Positions 8,648 through 17,150 of a DNA stretch of 64,000 bases are shown piece by piece. The DNA is taken from assembly GCF_014650495.1 (NCBI RefSeq), contig NZ_BMVB01000011.1, forward strand, positions 52,420 to 116,419. Direction: 5' to 3'. The position numbers were made by a program, and so were the translations under genes. How positions within the stretch are numbered: the stretch's first letter is position 1; each line of letters opens with the position of its first letter. The notes beneath the pieces were generated by a model. It had not been told where the DNA came from and did no database searches. It worked only from the letters and a program-made list of their open reading frames with translations. This DNA is from Streptomyces cinnamoneus (lineage in GTDB: Bacteria; Actinomycetota; Actinomycetes; Streptomycetales; Streptomycetaceae).

Positions 8648-9355
8648 ATGACCACACCGCCCGCCCACCTGCCCTACGGAACACCCGACACCCCCCGCAT
8701 CGCCGTCCGCGGCGAAGCCCGCCTCGAAGTCGACCCCGAAATCGCCCGCATCGGCATCACCGTCAACGCCCGCGGCACCGACCGGCACCACGCCCTCGAC
8801 GACCTGACCCGCCGCAACAACCAGGTCCTCGACCTCCTCCGCTCCTACGGCGACGCCGTCGAAAAACTCGAAACCGGCCGCTTCACCATCACCCCCCAAC
8901 TCGCCGAGAAGGGCCGCCACGAACGCATCCGCGCCTACCTCGGCTCCGTCCACCTCACCGCCACCCTGAACGACTTCACCGCCCTCGGCGAGCTCGCCAC
9001 CCGCCTCGCCGAACTCGACCTCACCCACGTCGACGGCCCCTGGTGGGCCCTCCGCCACGACTCGCCCGCCCACGGCGAAGCCCGCCGACACGCCGTCCAC
9101 GAAGCCGTACAACGTGCCCGCGAATACGCCGGCGCCCTCGGCGCCCGCCTCGACGCCCTCGTCGAACTCGCCGACACCGGAGCCGAAAACACCGGCCTCC
9201 CCGCGTACCCGCCCCCCGCGCCCGGCGGAATGATGCGCTCCGCCGGCTACGGCGGCGCCCCCACCCCACCCCCCGCACTCGACCTCGAACCCCAGCGCCA
9301 AACCGTCCACGCCCACGTCAACGCGCGCTTTACGATGACCCGACCGGAACTCTGA
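8648..9355 (+). CDS. SIMPL-domain (DUF541) protein
   Basis: 235-aa protein of the SIMPL/DUF541 family, whose members form multimeric assemblies of poorly defined role (oxidative stress and periplasm in Gram-negatives). It begins RIAVRGEARLEVDPEIARIGITVNARG, the usual SIMPL N-terminal strand (residues about 15-45), followed by alternating helices and strands. A Pro/Gly-rich insert occurs near 190-215. There is no signal peptide, so it is probably cytoplasmic. Extreme C-ending codon choice like pepN. It ends before a hairpin terminator and is probably monocistronic. Confidence 0.85.
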   Translation: MTTPPAHLPYGTPDTPRIAVRGEARLEVDPEIARIGITVNARGTDRHHALDDLTRRNNQVLDLLRSYGDAVEKLETGRFTITPQLAEKGRHERIRAYLGSVHLTATLNDFTALGELATRLAELDLTHVDGPWWALRHDSPAHGEARRHAVHEAVQRAREYAGALGARLDALVELADTGAENTGLPAYPPPAPGGMMRSAGYGGAPTPPPALDLEPQRQTVHAHVNARFTMTRPEL

Positions 9356-9371
9356 CACCCGCACGACACGC

Positions 9372-9402
9372 CAGGGGGGGCGCTCATCGGAGCGCCCCCC
9401 TG
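9372..9402 (+). terminator. Hairpin terminator after the SIMPL gene
   Basis: Stem formed by CAGGGGGGGCGCT and AGCGCCCCCCTG (one unpaired G) around a CATCGG loop. It sits 16 bases after the stop codon. Confidence 0.8.
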
Positions 9403-9499
9403 CACGTTTCACAAGATGTCAACAAGCTTTTACCCAACGGACGTTGGCCGGTTGCGAGGGGCCAATTCTCTACCCACCAGTAGGTCATAAGGTCGTGCC
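9403..9499 (+). promoter_or_regulatory. pyk upstream region with inverted repeat
   Basis: Short, comparatively AT-rich leader. It contains the inverted repeat CCAACG-GA-CGTTGG (9434-9447), a possible operator for pyruvate kinase. No certain -10/-35 pair was identified. Confidence 0.35.
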
Positions 9500-10933
9500 A
9501 TGCGCCGAGCCAAAATCGTCTGCACCCTGGGCCCCGCGACCGACTCGTACGAGCAGATCAAGGCACTCGTCGAAGCCGGCATGGACGTCGCCCGCTTCAA
9601 CCTCAGCCACGGCACCTACGACGAACACGAGGCGCGCTACCAGCGGGTGCGCAAGGCAGCGGAGGAAACCGGCCGCAACATCGGCGTCCTCGCCGACCTT
9701 CAAGGCCCGAAGATCCGCCTCGGCCGCTTCCGGGAAGGCCCTGTACTCCTTGAACGCGGCGATGAATTCACCATCACCGTCGAGGAGACCGAGGGCGACC
9801 GCCACGGCTGCGGCACCACCTACGACGGCCTCGCCGCCGACGTCGCCCGAGGTGAGCGCATCCTCGTCGACGACGGCCGCGTCACCCTGGAGGTCGTCGA
9901 GGTCGACGGCCCCCGCGTCAAGACCATCGTCCTCGAAGGCGGCATGGTCTCCGACCACAAGGGCCTCAACCTCCCCGGCGTCGCCGTCTCCGTCCCCGCC
10001 CTCTCCGAGAAGGACGTCGAGGACCTGCGCTGGGCCATCGACACCGGCGCCGACATCATCGCCCTCTCGTTCGTCCGCAGTGGACGCGACATCGAGGACG
10101 TGCACCGCGTCATGGACCAGGAGGGCCGCCGCCTCCCCGTCATCGCCAAGATCGAAAAGCCCCAGGCGGTCCAGAACCTCGACGGCATCGTCGCCGCCTT
10201 CGACGGCATCATGGTCGCCCGCGGCGACCTGGGCGTCGAAATGCCCCTTGAAACGGTCCCGATCGTCCAGAAGCGAGCGATCAAGCTCGCCAAGCGCAAC
10301 GCCAAGCCGGTCATCGTCGCGACCCAGATGCTCGACTCCATGATCGACGCATCCCGCCCCACCCGGGCCGAGGCGTCCGACGTCGCCAACGCCGTCATCG
10401 ACGGCACCGACGCCGTCATGCTCAGCGGCGAGACCAGCGTCGGCAAGTACCCCGTCGAGACGGTCCGCACCATGGGCCGCATCGTCACGGCCGCCGAGGA
10501 GGACGTCCTCGCCAAGGGCCTGCCGCCTTTGACCGAACACAGCAAGCCCCGCACCCAGGGCGGCTCCGTGGCCCGCGCGGCCGCCGAGATGGGCGACTTC
10601 CTGGGCGCGAAGTTCCTGGTGGCCTTCACTCAATCCGGTGACACCGTCCGGCGCCTGTCGCGCTACCGGTCGCCCATCCCACTGCTGGCCTTCACCCCGG
10701 AGCCGGCGACGCGTTCGCAGCTGAACCTGACGTGGGGGGTGGAGACGTTCCTGGGCCCGATGGTCCAGACGACGGACGAGATGGTCGAGCAGGTCGACGA
10801 GCATCTGCTGCGGATCGGGCGGTGCCGGAAGGGCGACATGGTCATCATCACGGCGGGCTCGCCCCCGGGAACCCCGGGGACGACGAACCTGGTACGGGTG
10901 CACCACATCGGGGAGGACGACTCACCGAAGTAG
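9500..10933 (+). CDS. pyk: Pyruvate kinase
   Basis: Glycolytic enzyme converting phosphoenolpyruvate and ADP to pyruvate and ATP; 477 aa, full length. Landmarks are the N-terminal RRAKIVCTLGPA, MDVARFNLSHG, the signature IIAKIEKPQAV with the catalytic Lys, and SDVANAVIDGTDAVMLSGETSVGKYPVE. The C-terminal allosteric domain is complete. From memory this corresponds to one of two pyruvate kinases in Streptomyces. Codons switch from almost purely C-ending at the 5' end to mixed G/C near the 3' end. It converges on the LAGLIDADG gene with a six-base gap and no terminator between them. Confidence 0.97.
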   Translation: MRRAKIVCTLGPATDSYEQIKALVEAGMDVARFNLSHGTYDEHEARYQRVRKAAEETGRNIGVLADLQGPKIRLGRFREGPVLLERGDEFTITVEETEGDRHGCGTTYDGLAADVARGERILVDDGRVTLEVVEVDGPRVKTIVLEGGMVSDHKGLNLPGVAVSVPALSEKDVEDLRWAIDTGADIIALSFVRSGRDIEDVHRVMDQEGRRLPVIAKIEKPQAVQNLDGIVAAFDGIMVARGDLGVEMPLETVPIVQKRAIKLAKRNAKPVIVATQMLDSMIDASRPTRAEASDVANAVIDGTDAVMLSGETSVGKYPVETVRTMGRIVTAAEEDVLAKGLPPLTEHSKPRTQGGSVARAAAEMGDFLGAKFLVAFTQSGDTVRRLSRYRSPIPLLAFTPEPATRSQLNLTWGVETFLGPMVQTTDEMVEQVDEHLLRIGRCRKGDMVIITAGSPPGTPGTTNLVRVHHIGEDDSPK

Positions 10934-10939
10934 GGGCGA

Positions 10940-11713
10940 TCAGTACTTCGGGCCTATGTGGGCGTCCATGAGGGCGACGGATGCCTTGCGGGCTACGGAG
11001 ATGTTCTGGGCTCTTCGGCTCTGATAGGTGGGCTTCCATTCGACGCCGACCTTGTCGAGTGTGTCGGTGAAGAGCCTCAGGATGTCCGCGGACGTGTTGG
11101 TGAAGAAGTAGCGGGGGTACTCATAGCGCTTGGGCTCACCATTGACGACACGCGTGGTCCAGTTGGTGATGCGAGAGCCGTCGGAGTGGATGAGTCCGCG
11201 GATGAACTCCCACGGGTGTGCGTCCACGATCTGCTGCTGCCAAGGCTCCAGCGCGATGCGGCGCTCGTGCTTCTTGCCGGGGCCGTGCTGAGGGAACAGG
11301 CACAGAAGGTGTTTTGAGTACACCTTCACGTAGGTGCAACCGGTGCCGCTCACCCGGCAGACCTTGTTGTCGGGGAACACGGCGCTGATGGCCTGTGCGG
11401 CGGCTTCGACGAGGCCGGGCCACTTGTCGCCGCAGGCGAGAGTCAGGCTCGGTACGCGGTGCTTGCGGTACTGAATGATGTGGCCGTCACCCAGGTAGAG
11501 GCCGAGCAGGTAGGCGTACGCGGCTGGCAGCGGCGGGGAGTGCGGTGTGCTGCAGCAGCGCGAGCATTCGTGGGTGCGGTGGAGGGGTTCGAGCCTGGTC
11601 TGCCACGAGCGGATCGCGTACCTGGATATGCCGGTCTGCCGGCTCACGGCGTTGAGGCTGCGGCCTTGATCGACAAGAGCGAGGACGCGCTGGCGCGTTT
11701 CGACGTCGTACAC
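10940..11713 (-). CDS. LAGLIDADG homing endonuclease-like protein with N-terminal HTH
   Basis: 257-aa protein. The N-terminus (TRQRVLALVDQGRSLNAVSRQTGISRYAIRSW) is a homeodomain-like/transposase-type HTH at about residues 5-38. It is followed by a Cys-rich spot (CSRCC) and two LAGLIDADG-like helices: YLLGLYLGDG (about 68-77) and FIRGLIHSDGSR (about 170-181), both with the metal-binding Asp-Gly. This is the single-chain two-motif homing endonuclease layout, which could cut DNA or act as a maturase or regulator. GTG 11713 was chosen; an in-frame GTG at 11770 would add 19 residues but lacks a better ribosome site. It lies just downstream of the tRNA on the same strand and could be co-transcribed. 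No intron or intein host was seen. Confidence 0.8.
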   Translation of the reverse strand: MYDVETRQRVLALVDQGRSLNAVSRQTGISRYAIRSWQTRLEPLHRTHECSRCCSTPHSPPLPAAYAYLLGLYLGDGHIIQYRKHRVPSLTLACGDKWPGLVEAAAQAISAVFPDNKVCRVSGTGCTYVKVYSKHLLCLFPQHGPGKKHERRIALEPWQQQIVDAHPWEFIRGLIHSDGSRITNWTTRVVNGEPKRYEYPRYFFTNTSADILRLFTDTLDKVGVEWKPTYQSRRAQNISVARKASVALMDAHIGPKY

Positions 11714-11812
11714 AGCTGCGAGCCTGACTCGCTCCGGGCTGCGGAAGAGGGGATTCGAAGCAATGTTCACCGCTGGGAGTGAAGATCCCCAACCGTTGGA
11801 TCTGCCCGCCCG

Positions 11813-11827
11813 CCTTCGAATCGAAGG
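11813..11827. repeat. Inverted repeat beside the tRNA 3' end
   Basis: CCTTCGA-A-TCGAAGG, seven-base arms around one base. It lies between the tRNA 3' end and the LAGLIDADG gene. As RNA it folds into a six-pair hairpin, so it may be a weak terminator or processing signal; it could also be a protein site. Confidence 0.55.
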
Positions 11828-11832
11828 TGAAG

Positions 11833-11907
11833 TGCCCCGGGTCGGATTCGAACCGACACTGTATGGGTTTTGAATCCATCGCCTGCTGCCAATTGGGCTA
11901 CCGGGGC
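11833..11907 (-). tRNA. tRNA-Leu(CAA)-like, short variable arm
   Basis: 75-nt cloverleaf read by eye. The acceptor stem is a perfect 7 bp (GCCCCGG/CCGGGGC) with discriminator A. The D-arm is Leu-like, with a three-pair GCC/GGC stem and AATTGGCAG in the loop. The anticodon loop is TTCAAAA, giving CAA at positions 34-36 (reads UUG, Leu). The T-stem is a perfect 5 bp with loop TTCGAAT. Oddities: the variable region is only five bases (ACAGT) instead of the long arm of tRNA-Leu, and the last anticodon-stem pair is A-C. CCA is not encoded. A complete acceptor and T-arm argue for a working RNA, but charging identity is uncertain. A plus-strand reading (anticodon TTG) was excluded because the T-loop is wrong. 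Confidence 0.8.
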
Positions 11908-12002
11908 CTTGTAATCCAAGGGAAGTCTATACCCCCTCGGTGCTCAAAACTACATGAGGTAGGTAGGCTCGTGCAGCAGCACCTGCCCTATCGAGGAGAC
12001 CC

Positions 12003-12653
12003 GTGACCGCCGCCGAGCCCCAGCCGCCCGTCGACGACGAGCCGCAGCACACCCCTCCGCACGTCACCCGTGTCGTGATCGCCGAGGACGAGGCCCTGAT
12101 CCGTCTCGACCTCAAGGAGATGCTCGAAGAAGAGGGCTACTCCGTCGTCGGCGAGGCGGGCGACGGCGAGACGGCCGTTGCGCTGGCGCGGGAGCACCGG
12201 CCGGATCTGGTGATCCTGGACGTGAAGATGCCGGTGCTCGACGGGATCTCCGCCGCGGAGCGCATCGCGGCCGAGTCGATCGCACCCGTCCTGATGCTCA
12301 CGGCCTTCTCGCAGCGTGACCTCGTGGAGCGGGCCCGTGACGCCGGTGCCATGGCGTACCTGGTGAAGCCGTTCAGCAAGAGCGACGTCGTCCCGGCCAT
12401 CGAGATGGCCGTCTCGCGCTTCACGGAGCTGAAGGCGCTGGAGAGGGAGGTCGCGGACCTCTCGCAGCGGCTGGAGACCCGGAAGCTGGTGGACCGGGCC
12501 AAGAGCATTCTGCAGACGCAGTACGGGCTGACCGAGCCGGCGGCGTTCCGGTGGATCCAGAAGACGTCGATGGACCGGCGGCTGTCGATGCAGCAGGTGG
12601 CGGAGGCGGTCATCGAGGATTCGAAGGAGAAGAAGGCCGCCAAGGAGCAGTAG
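12003..12653 (+). CDS. pdtaR: ANTAR-domain response regulator (PdtaR type)
   Basis: 216-aa response regulator with an RNA-binding ANTAR output domain. The receiver spans about residues 22-140, with acidic pocket AEDE (27-30), phospho-acceptor Asp in LVILDVKMP (about 73), the Thr switch in MLTAF and Lys in YLVKPF. The ANTAR region (about 145-205) contains the expected ALEREVADL...LVDRAKSIL...GLTEPAAFRWIQKTSMDRRLSMQQVAEAV. Family members bind tandem RNA hairpins to antiterminate transcription. GTG start with GAGGAG five bases upstream. No histidine kinase gene is adjacent, and it stands alone before a strong terminator. Confidence 0.95.
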   Translation: MTAAEPQPPVDDEPQHTPPHVTRVVIAEDEALIRLDLKEMLEEEGYSVVGEAGDGETAVALAREHRPDLVILDVKMPVLDGISAAERIAAESIAPVLMLTAFSQRDLVERARDAGAMAYLVKPFSKSDVVPAIEMAVSRFTELKALEREVADLSQRLETRKLVDRAKSILQTQYGLTEPAAFRWIQKTSMDRRLSMQQVAEAVIEDSKEKKAAKEQ

Positions 12654-12676
12654 GGGGTCTGAGACCCGTTGTGATC

Positions 12677-12711
12677 GAGGGGCCCGCGTCCGGTTCGGAC
12701 GCGGGCCCCTC
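12677..12711. terminator. Bidirectional terminator
   Basis: Perfect 16-bp stem (12677-12692 with 12696-12711) and a GTT loop. It lies between the response regulator and the convergent liv operon and probably ends both transcripts. Confidence 0.9.
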
Positions 12712-12729
12712 GTCGTACGTGGTGCGTGC

Positions 12730-13449
12730 TCAGTCCTCGCCGAGGTACGCCTTGCGTACGGATTCGTCGTGCAGGAGGTCGGCTCCCGTTCCGGAGAGGA
12801 CGATTTTGCCGATCTCCATGACGTGGCCCTGGTCGGCGAGGGTCAGGGCGGCCTGGGCGTTCTGTTCGACGAGCAGGATGGTGGTGCCGGCGGCCTTGAG
12901 TTCGGCGATGGTGTCCATGATCTTCTGCATCATGATCGGCGAGAGGCCCATGGAGGGTTCGTCGAGCATGAGGAGTTTGGGGCGGGACATCAGGGCCCGG
13001 CCCATGGCGAGCATCTGCTGTTCTCCGCCGGAGAGGGTGCCGGCCTTCTGGCCCGCGCGTTCGCCGAGGATGGGGAAGAGGTCGTAGGCCCGTCGGATGT
13101 CCTGGGTGATGCCGGCGGTGTCCTTGCGGAGGAATGCTCCGAGCTGGAGGTTCTCCGCGATGGTGAGGCGGGGGAAGATGTGGCGGCCCTCGGGGGAGTG
13201 GGCGAGGCCGCGGGCGACGATGTCGTGGGCGGGGACGCCGGTGAGGGGGCGGCCGTCGAAGCGGATGGTGCCGGCGGTGGGGGTGAGGAGGCCGGAGAGG
13301 GTGCGCAGGGTGGTGGTCTTGCCGGCACCGTTGGTGCCGATGAGGGTGACGACTTGGCCGGCTTGGACGGTGAAGGAGATGCCTTTGACGGCTTCGATCT
13401 TGCCGTAGGCGACGTGGAGGTTCTCCACTTCGAGGAGGGGGGTGGTCAT
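12730..13449 (-). CDS. livF: Branched-chain amino acid ABC transporter ATPase LivF
   Basis: 239-aa ATP-binding subunit that powers Leu/Ile/Val import with LivG. Walker A GTNGAGKTT (about residues 38-46), signature LSGGEQQML, Walker B LLMLDEPSMGLSP and the H-loop region (VEQNAQAAL) are all present; LSPIMMQ after Walker B is typical of LivF. Last gene of the livK-H-M-G-F operon; its ATG overlaps the livG stop (ATGA). Third codon positions are almost all C. It is followed by a bidirectional terminator. Confidence 0.96.
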   Translation of the reverse strand: MTTPLLEVENLHVAYGKIEAVKGISFTVQAGQVVTLIGTNGAGKTTTLRTLSGLLTPTAGTIRFDGRPLTGVPAHDIVARGLAHSPEGRHIFPRLTIAENLQLGAFLRKDTAGITQDIRRAYDLFPILGERAGQKAGTLSGGEQQMLAMGRALMSRPKLLMLDEPSMGLSPIMMQKIMDTIAELKAAGTTILLVEQNAQAALTLADQGHVMEIGKIVLSGTGADLLHDESVRKAYLGED

Positions 13450-14324
13450 CGGTGGTCTCCCTCCGCGTCGTGGTGGTTTTCGGCGGCCGTTTCGGCGGCT
13501 TCGACTTCGGCGATTTCCTCCTGGCCGGGTGCGCCTTCGAAGGGTGTGCCGAGGTAGGCGGCGATGACGCGTTCGTCGGCCTGGACGGTTTCGGGGGTTC
13601 CTTCGACGAGTTTTTCGCCTTGGACGAGGACGGCGACGCGGTCGCAGAGGTTGAAGATGAAGCGCATGTCGTGCTCGATGACGAGGACGGCGGTGCCGCG
13701 GTCGCGGATGGCGCGGACGAGTGTTTCGGTGGTGCGGGTTTCCTGGGGGTTCATGCCGGCGGTGGGTTCGTCGAGGAGGAGGAGCCCGGGGTCGCTGGCG
13801 AGGGCGCGGGCGATTTCGAGCTTGCGTTGTTCGCCGTAGGGAAGGTTGCGGGCGAGGTGGTCGCGTTTGGGGGTGAGGTCGGTGAAGGCGAGGAGTTCCA
13901 TGGCGCGTTCTTCGGAGGCGCGTTCGGCGCGGCGGAATGCGGGGCCGCGGAGGAGTGCGGAGAAGAGTCCTTCTTTGGTGCGGGTATGGCGGCCGACGAG
14001 GACGTTTTCGAGGACGGTCATGTTGGGGAAGAGGCGGATGTTCTGGAAGGTGCGGGCGATGCCGGCTTGGGTGACGAGGTGGGGTTTGGGGGGGAGGGTG
14101 GTGCCTTGGTAGGTGACCGTGCCTTCGGTGGGGGTGTAGAGGCCGGTGAGGCAGTTGAAGAAGGTGGTTTTTCCGGCGCCGTTGGGGCCTATGAGTCCGA
14201 CTATTTCGTGGGGGCCGACGGTGAGGTCGACGGTGCGTACGGCGGTGAGTCCACCGAAGCGCATGGTGACGCCGGTGGCGGTGAGGAGGGGGCCGGCGGT
14301 GGCGGTGGTCGTCATGGTGGTCAT
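13446..14324 (-). CDS. livG: Branched-chain amino acid ABC transporter ATPase LivG
   Basis: 292-aa ATPase subunit of the high-affinity branched-chain amino acid importer. Walker A GPNGAGKTTFFNCLTG, signature LPYGEQRKLEIARAL, Walker B LLLLDEPTAGMNPQET (the PTAGMNP form is typical of LivG) and switch His in VIEHDMRFI are all present. It carries a Thr/Ala-rich N-terminus and an acidic Glu/Ala-rich tail. Its start overlaps the livM stop and its stop overlaps the livF start, so the three genes are translationally coupled. Confidence 0.96.
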   Translation of the reverse strand: MTTMTTTATAGPLLTATGVTMRFGGLTAVRTVDLTVGPHEIVGLIGPNGAGKTTFFNCLTGLYTPTEGTVTYQGTTLPPKPHLVTQAGIARTFQNIRLFPNMTVLENVLVGRHTRTKEGLFSALLRGPAFRRAERASEERAMELLAFTDLTPKRDHLARNLPYGEQRKLEIARALASDPGLLLLDEPTAGMNPQETRTTETLVRAIRDRGTAVLVIEHDMRFIFNLCDRVAVLVQGEKLVEGTPETVQADERVIAAYLGTPFEGAPGQEEIAEVEAAETAAENHHDAEGDHR

Positions 14325-16096
14325 GCCTCCGCCTTGGTGAGGGGCACGTTGCCGGTCGGGGCGGTGTCCTCGTGGAATTCGAGTTGTTTTCTGCGGTCGG
14401 CGACCAGGCCCTCGGGGCGGAAGCGCATGAGGAGGATGAGGGCGAGTCCGAAGAGCAGGAGCTGGTAGTCCTGCATGAAGTCCATTTTGCTCGGGATCAG
14501 GTAGAGCAGGGCTGCTCCGACGATGGGGCCGGTGATGGTTCCCATGCCGCCGAGGATGACGGCGGCGAGGAGGAAGGCGGAGTTGGGTGGCACGGTGCCG
14601 GCGAATTGGTACTGGTCGGGGGTGGCAGTGGTGATGACGTGGGCCTGGATGGTGCCGGCGAGTCCGGCGAGTGCGGCGCCGAGGGCGAAGGCGAGGAGTT
14701 TGAGGCGGAAGGCGTTGATGCCCATGGCGGTGGCGGCGGTTTCGTCTTCGCGGATGGCGATCCAGGCGCGGCCGATGCGGGATTCGGTGGCGCGGCGGAA
14801 GACGAGGACGACGACGATGGTGGCGAGGAGCATCAGGAGGTAGTAGTTGCCGAATCGGCCGATGGGGGTGCCGAGGATGTCGTGGGTTTTTCCGAAGTCG
14901 AATCCGAGGATGTTGAGTTCGGGGATGTTGGGGATTCCCATGGCGCCGTTGGTGATGTCGGGGCCGGTTTTTCCGTTGAGGTTGAGCATGGTGATGCGGA
15001 AGATTTCGCCGAAGCCGAGGGTGACGATGGCGAGGTAGTCGCCGCGCAGGCGCAGGGTGGGGGCGCCGATGAGGACGCCGAAGACGAGTGAGGCGGCGAT
15101 GCCGGTGAGGATGGCGGCCCAGAAGGGGAAGTGGACGCCGATGGCGGATTCGGGGGAGCCGGAGACGAGGGCGGCGGCGTAGGCGCCGACGCCGAGGAAG
15201 GCGACGTAGCCGAGGTCGAGGAGGCCGGCGAGGCCGACGACGACGTTGAGGCCGAGGGCGACGGTGGCGAAGATCAGGATGCTGGTGGCGAGGTTGGTGT
15301 AGGCGTCGTTGGTCTGGGTGAGGGGGAAGCAGGCGGCGGCGACGAAGGCTGCGGTGAGTGTGGTGTTGCGGTGTTTGGCGGTGAGGTTGCTGAGGCGGGT
15401 GGTGAGTCCGGAGCGGCCGAGTGCGGCGAGGGTGAGGCCGGTGAGGATGAGGTAGCCGACGAAGAGTTCGCCGTATTCGGTGTCGATGCCGTAGCTGAAG
15501 AGGAAGAGGCCGAGGGCGAAGGCGGCGGCGATGATGAGGGTTTCGGCCCAGGTGGGGAGGGGCTTGGCGGGTGGGGTGTGACCTGCGGTGAAGGAGTGGC
15601 GCAGGAGGCGCCAGGGGGTGGGGGGCCGGGTGCCGTTGTGGTCGTCGTAGGGCCGGTCGGGGGGTAGGGCGAGGGCGGCGGCGAGGGTGAGGAGGCTGGC
15701 GGCTGCGGCGATGTAGCCGCCGGGTTCGAGGTTGGCGAGGCCGCCGAGGTCGAGGGCGATGGCGGCGAGGGTGTACCAGGTGGCGGCGAAGGTGCCGAGG
15801 GCCGTCAGGAGGGTGGGTGCGGTGGGTCCGGCGGGGGTGAGCCAGCGCAGGCCGCGGATGCCGTGGCCGGCGAGTGCGTGGAGGAGGGTGAGGGCGGCGC
15901 CGGCGAGGGTGATGGTCTGGAGGCCGCCGGGGTACCCGGTGACGGTGAGATTGCCGGGGAATCTGGTGGTCCAGGTCCAGGCGAGGAAGGTGGAGGCGAT
16001 GGTGAGGGTGGCGCCGGTGAGGAGGAGGATGCGGGCGCCGGTGGTGGGCAGGGGCAGGGGGCCGTGGGGCGGGGTGGGGTGGTGGGTGCCGGTCAT
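14321..16096 (-). CDS. livM: Branched-chain amino acid ABC transporter permease LivM
   Basis: 591-aa inner-membrane permease. The C-terminal about 330 residues are the conserved LivM core, with ALGLNVVVGLAGLLDLGYVAFLGVGAYAAAL, RLRGDYLAIVTLGFGEIFR and RESRIGRAW-like TESRIGRAWIAIREDE. The N-terminal about 250 residues add roughly six further hydrophobic segments and a polar linker, making it longer than proteobacterial LivM (about 425 aa). ATG 16096 was chosen with AGGG ten bases upstream; GTG 16105, which overlaps the livH stop, is possible. Coding strand strongly C-biased. Confidence 0.93.
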   Translation of the reverse strand: MTGTHHPTPPHGPLPLPTTGARILLLTGATLTIASTFLAWTWTTRFPGNLTVTGYPGGLQTITLAGAALTLLHALAGHGIRGLRWLTPAGPTAPTLLTALGTFAATWYTLAAIALDLGGLANLEPGGYIAAAASLLTLAAALALPPDRPYDDHNGTRPPTPWRLLRHSFTAGHTPPAKPLPTWAETLIIAAAFALGLFLFSYGIDTEYGELFVGYLILTGLTLAALGRSGLTTRLSNLTAKHRNTTLTAAFVAAACFPLTQTNDAYTNLATSILIFATVALGLNVVVGLAGLLDLGYVAFLGVGAYAAALVSGSPESAIGVHFPFWAAILTGIAASLVFGVLIGAPTLRLRGDYLAIVTLGFGEIFRITMLNLNGKTGPDITNGAMGIPNIPELNILGFDFGKTHDILGTPIGRFGNYYLLMLLATIVVVLVFRRATESRIGRAWIAIREDETAATAMGINAFRLKLLAFALGAALAGLAGTIQAHVITTATPDQYQFAGTVPPNSAFLLAAVILGGMGTITGPIVGAALLYLIPSKMDFMQDYQLLLFGLALILLMRFRPEGLVADRRKQLEFHEDTAPTGNVPLTKAEA

Positions 16097-16101
16097 GGTG
16101 A

Positions 16102-17031
16102 TCACGCCCTGTCCGCGACGCGTTCGCCGAGCAGGCCCTGGGGCCGTAGCAGCAGGACGAGGATGAGCAGGACGAAGGCCCAGACGTCCTTCCAGGAGCC
16201 GCCGCCGAACTGGGTCATGCCGGGGATCTCCTCGATGTAGCCGGTGGCGAGGGCTTCGGCGACGCCGAGGACGACGCCGCCGAGCATGGCGCCGTAGATG
16301 TTGCCGATGCCTCCGAGGACGGCGGCGGTGAAGGCTTTGAGGCCGGTGATGAAGCCCATGCGGAAGTCGACCTGGCCGTATTTGAGGCCGTGGGCGACGG
16401 CGGCGATCGCGGCGAAGGCGGCGCCGATGGCGAAGGCGATGACGATGATGCGGTCGGTGTTGATGCCCATGAGGCGGGCGGTGTCGGGGTCCTGTGCGGT
16501 GGCCTGCATGCCGCGTCCGGTGCGGGTCCTGGCGACGAAGAGGCCGAGGGCGAGCATGCACAGGGGGGCGGCGACGAGGAGGAAGATCTCGCCGCGTTGG
16601 ACGGTGGCGCCGAGGATTTCGATGGAGTCGCCCTTGAACTGGGGGAAGACGCGGGCCTTCTTGGCGTCGGGGTACCACTTCCAGATGGCTTGCTGCAGGG
16701 CGATGGACAGGCCGATGGCGGTGATCAGTGGTGCGAGGCGGGGGGCGTTGCGCAGGGGCCGGTAGGCGAAGCGTTCGGCGGCGACTCCGACGGCGACGGC
16801 GGCGAGGATGCCGCCGAGGATCATGAGGGGGAGGGCGAGGAGCAGGCCGGTGCCCGCGGGGAGGATGAGGTGGGCGGTCAGTGCGCCGAAGCCGCCGACC
16901 ATGAAGATCTCGCCGTGGGCGAAGTTGATGAGCTGGACGATGCCGTAGACCATCGTGTAGCCGATCGCGATGAGTCCGTACATCGCGCCGAGGATGAGTC
17001 CGTTGGCCAGCTGTTGCGGCAGTTCGTGCAC
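16102..17031 (-). CDS. livH: Branched-chain amino acid ABC transporter permease LivH
   Basis: 309-aa permease, seven to eight membrane segments. Family motifs include LPQQLANGLILGAMYGLIAIGYTMVYGIVQLINFAHGE near the N-terminus, MGINTDRIIVIAFAIGAAFAAIAAV and GLKAFTAAVLGGIGNIYGAMLGG. GTG 17031 has GGAGG seven bases upstream; the longer open frame upstream is a compositional artefact that runs antisense-style through livK. Second gene of the liv operon, 119 bases after livK. Confidence 0.95.
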   Translation of the reverse strand: MHELPQQLANGLILGAMYGLIAIGYTMVYGIVQLINFAHGEIFMVGGFGALTAHLILPAGTGLLLALPLMILGGILAAVAVGVAAERFAYRPLRNAPRLAPLITAIGLSIALQQAIWKWYPDAKKARVFPQFKGDSIEILGATVQRGEIFLLVAAPLCMLALGLFVARTRTGRGMQATAQDPDTARLMGINTDRIIVIAFAIGAAFAAIAAVAHGLKYGQVDFRMGFITGLKAFTAAVLGGIGNIYGAMLGGVVLGVAEALATGYIEEIPGMTQFGGGSWKDVWAFVLLILVLLLRPQGLLGERVADRA

Positions 17032-17150
17032 CGCCGGGCCTCCGTGGGGTGGGAAGGGGTACGGGCGGTCGGCGCGGGCCGTGCGGGTGTGGTGTGTGGG
17101 TACGGCCCGGCCGCCGGTGGCGCTGGGTGAGGGTGTTGGGCGTCCTCGGG

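Noticed and set aside
11833..11907. Plus-strand tRNA-Gln (TTG) reading
   Set aside because: On the plus strand the T-loop would read ATTCGAA, not TTCRANY, and the D-arm is lost; the minus strand fits.
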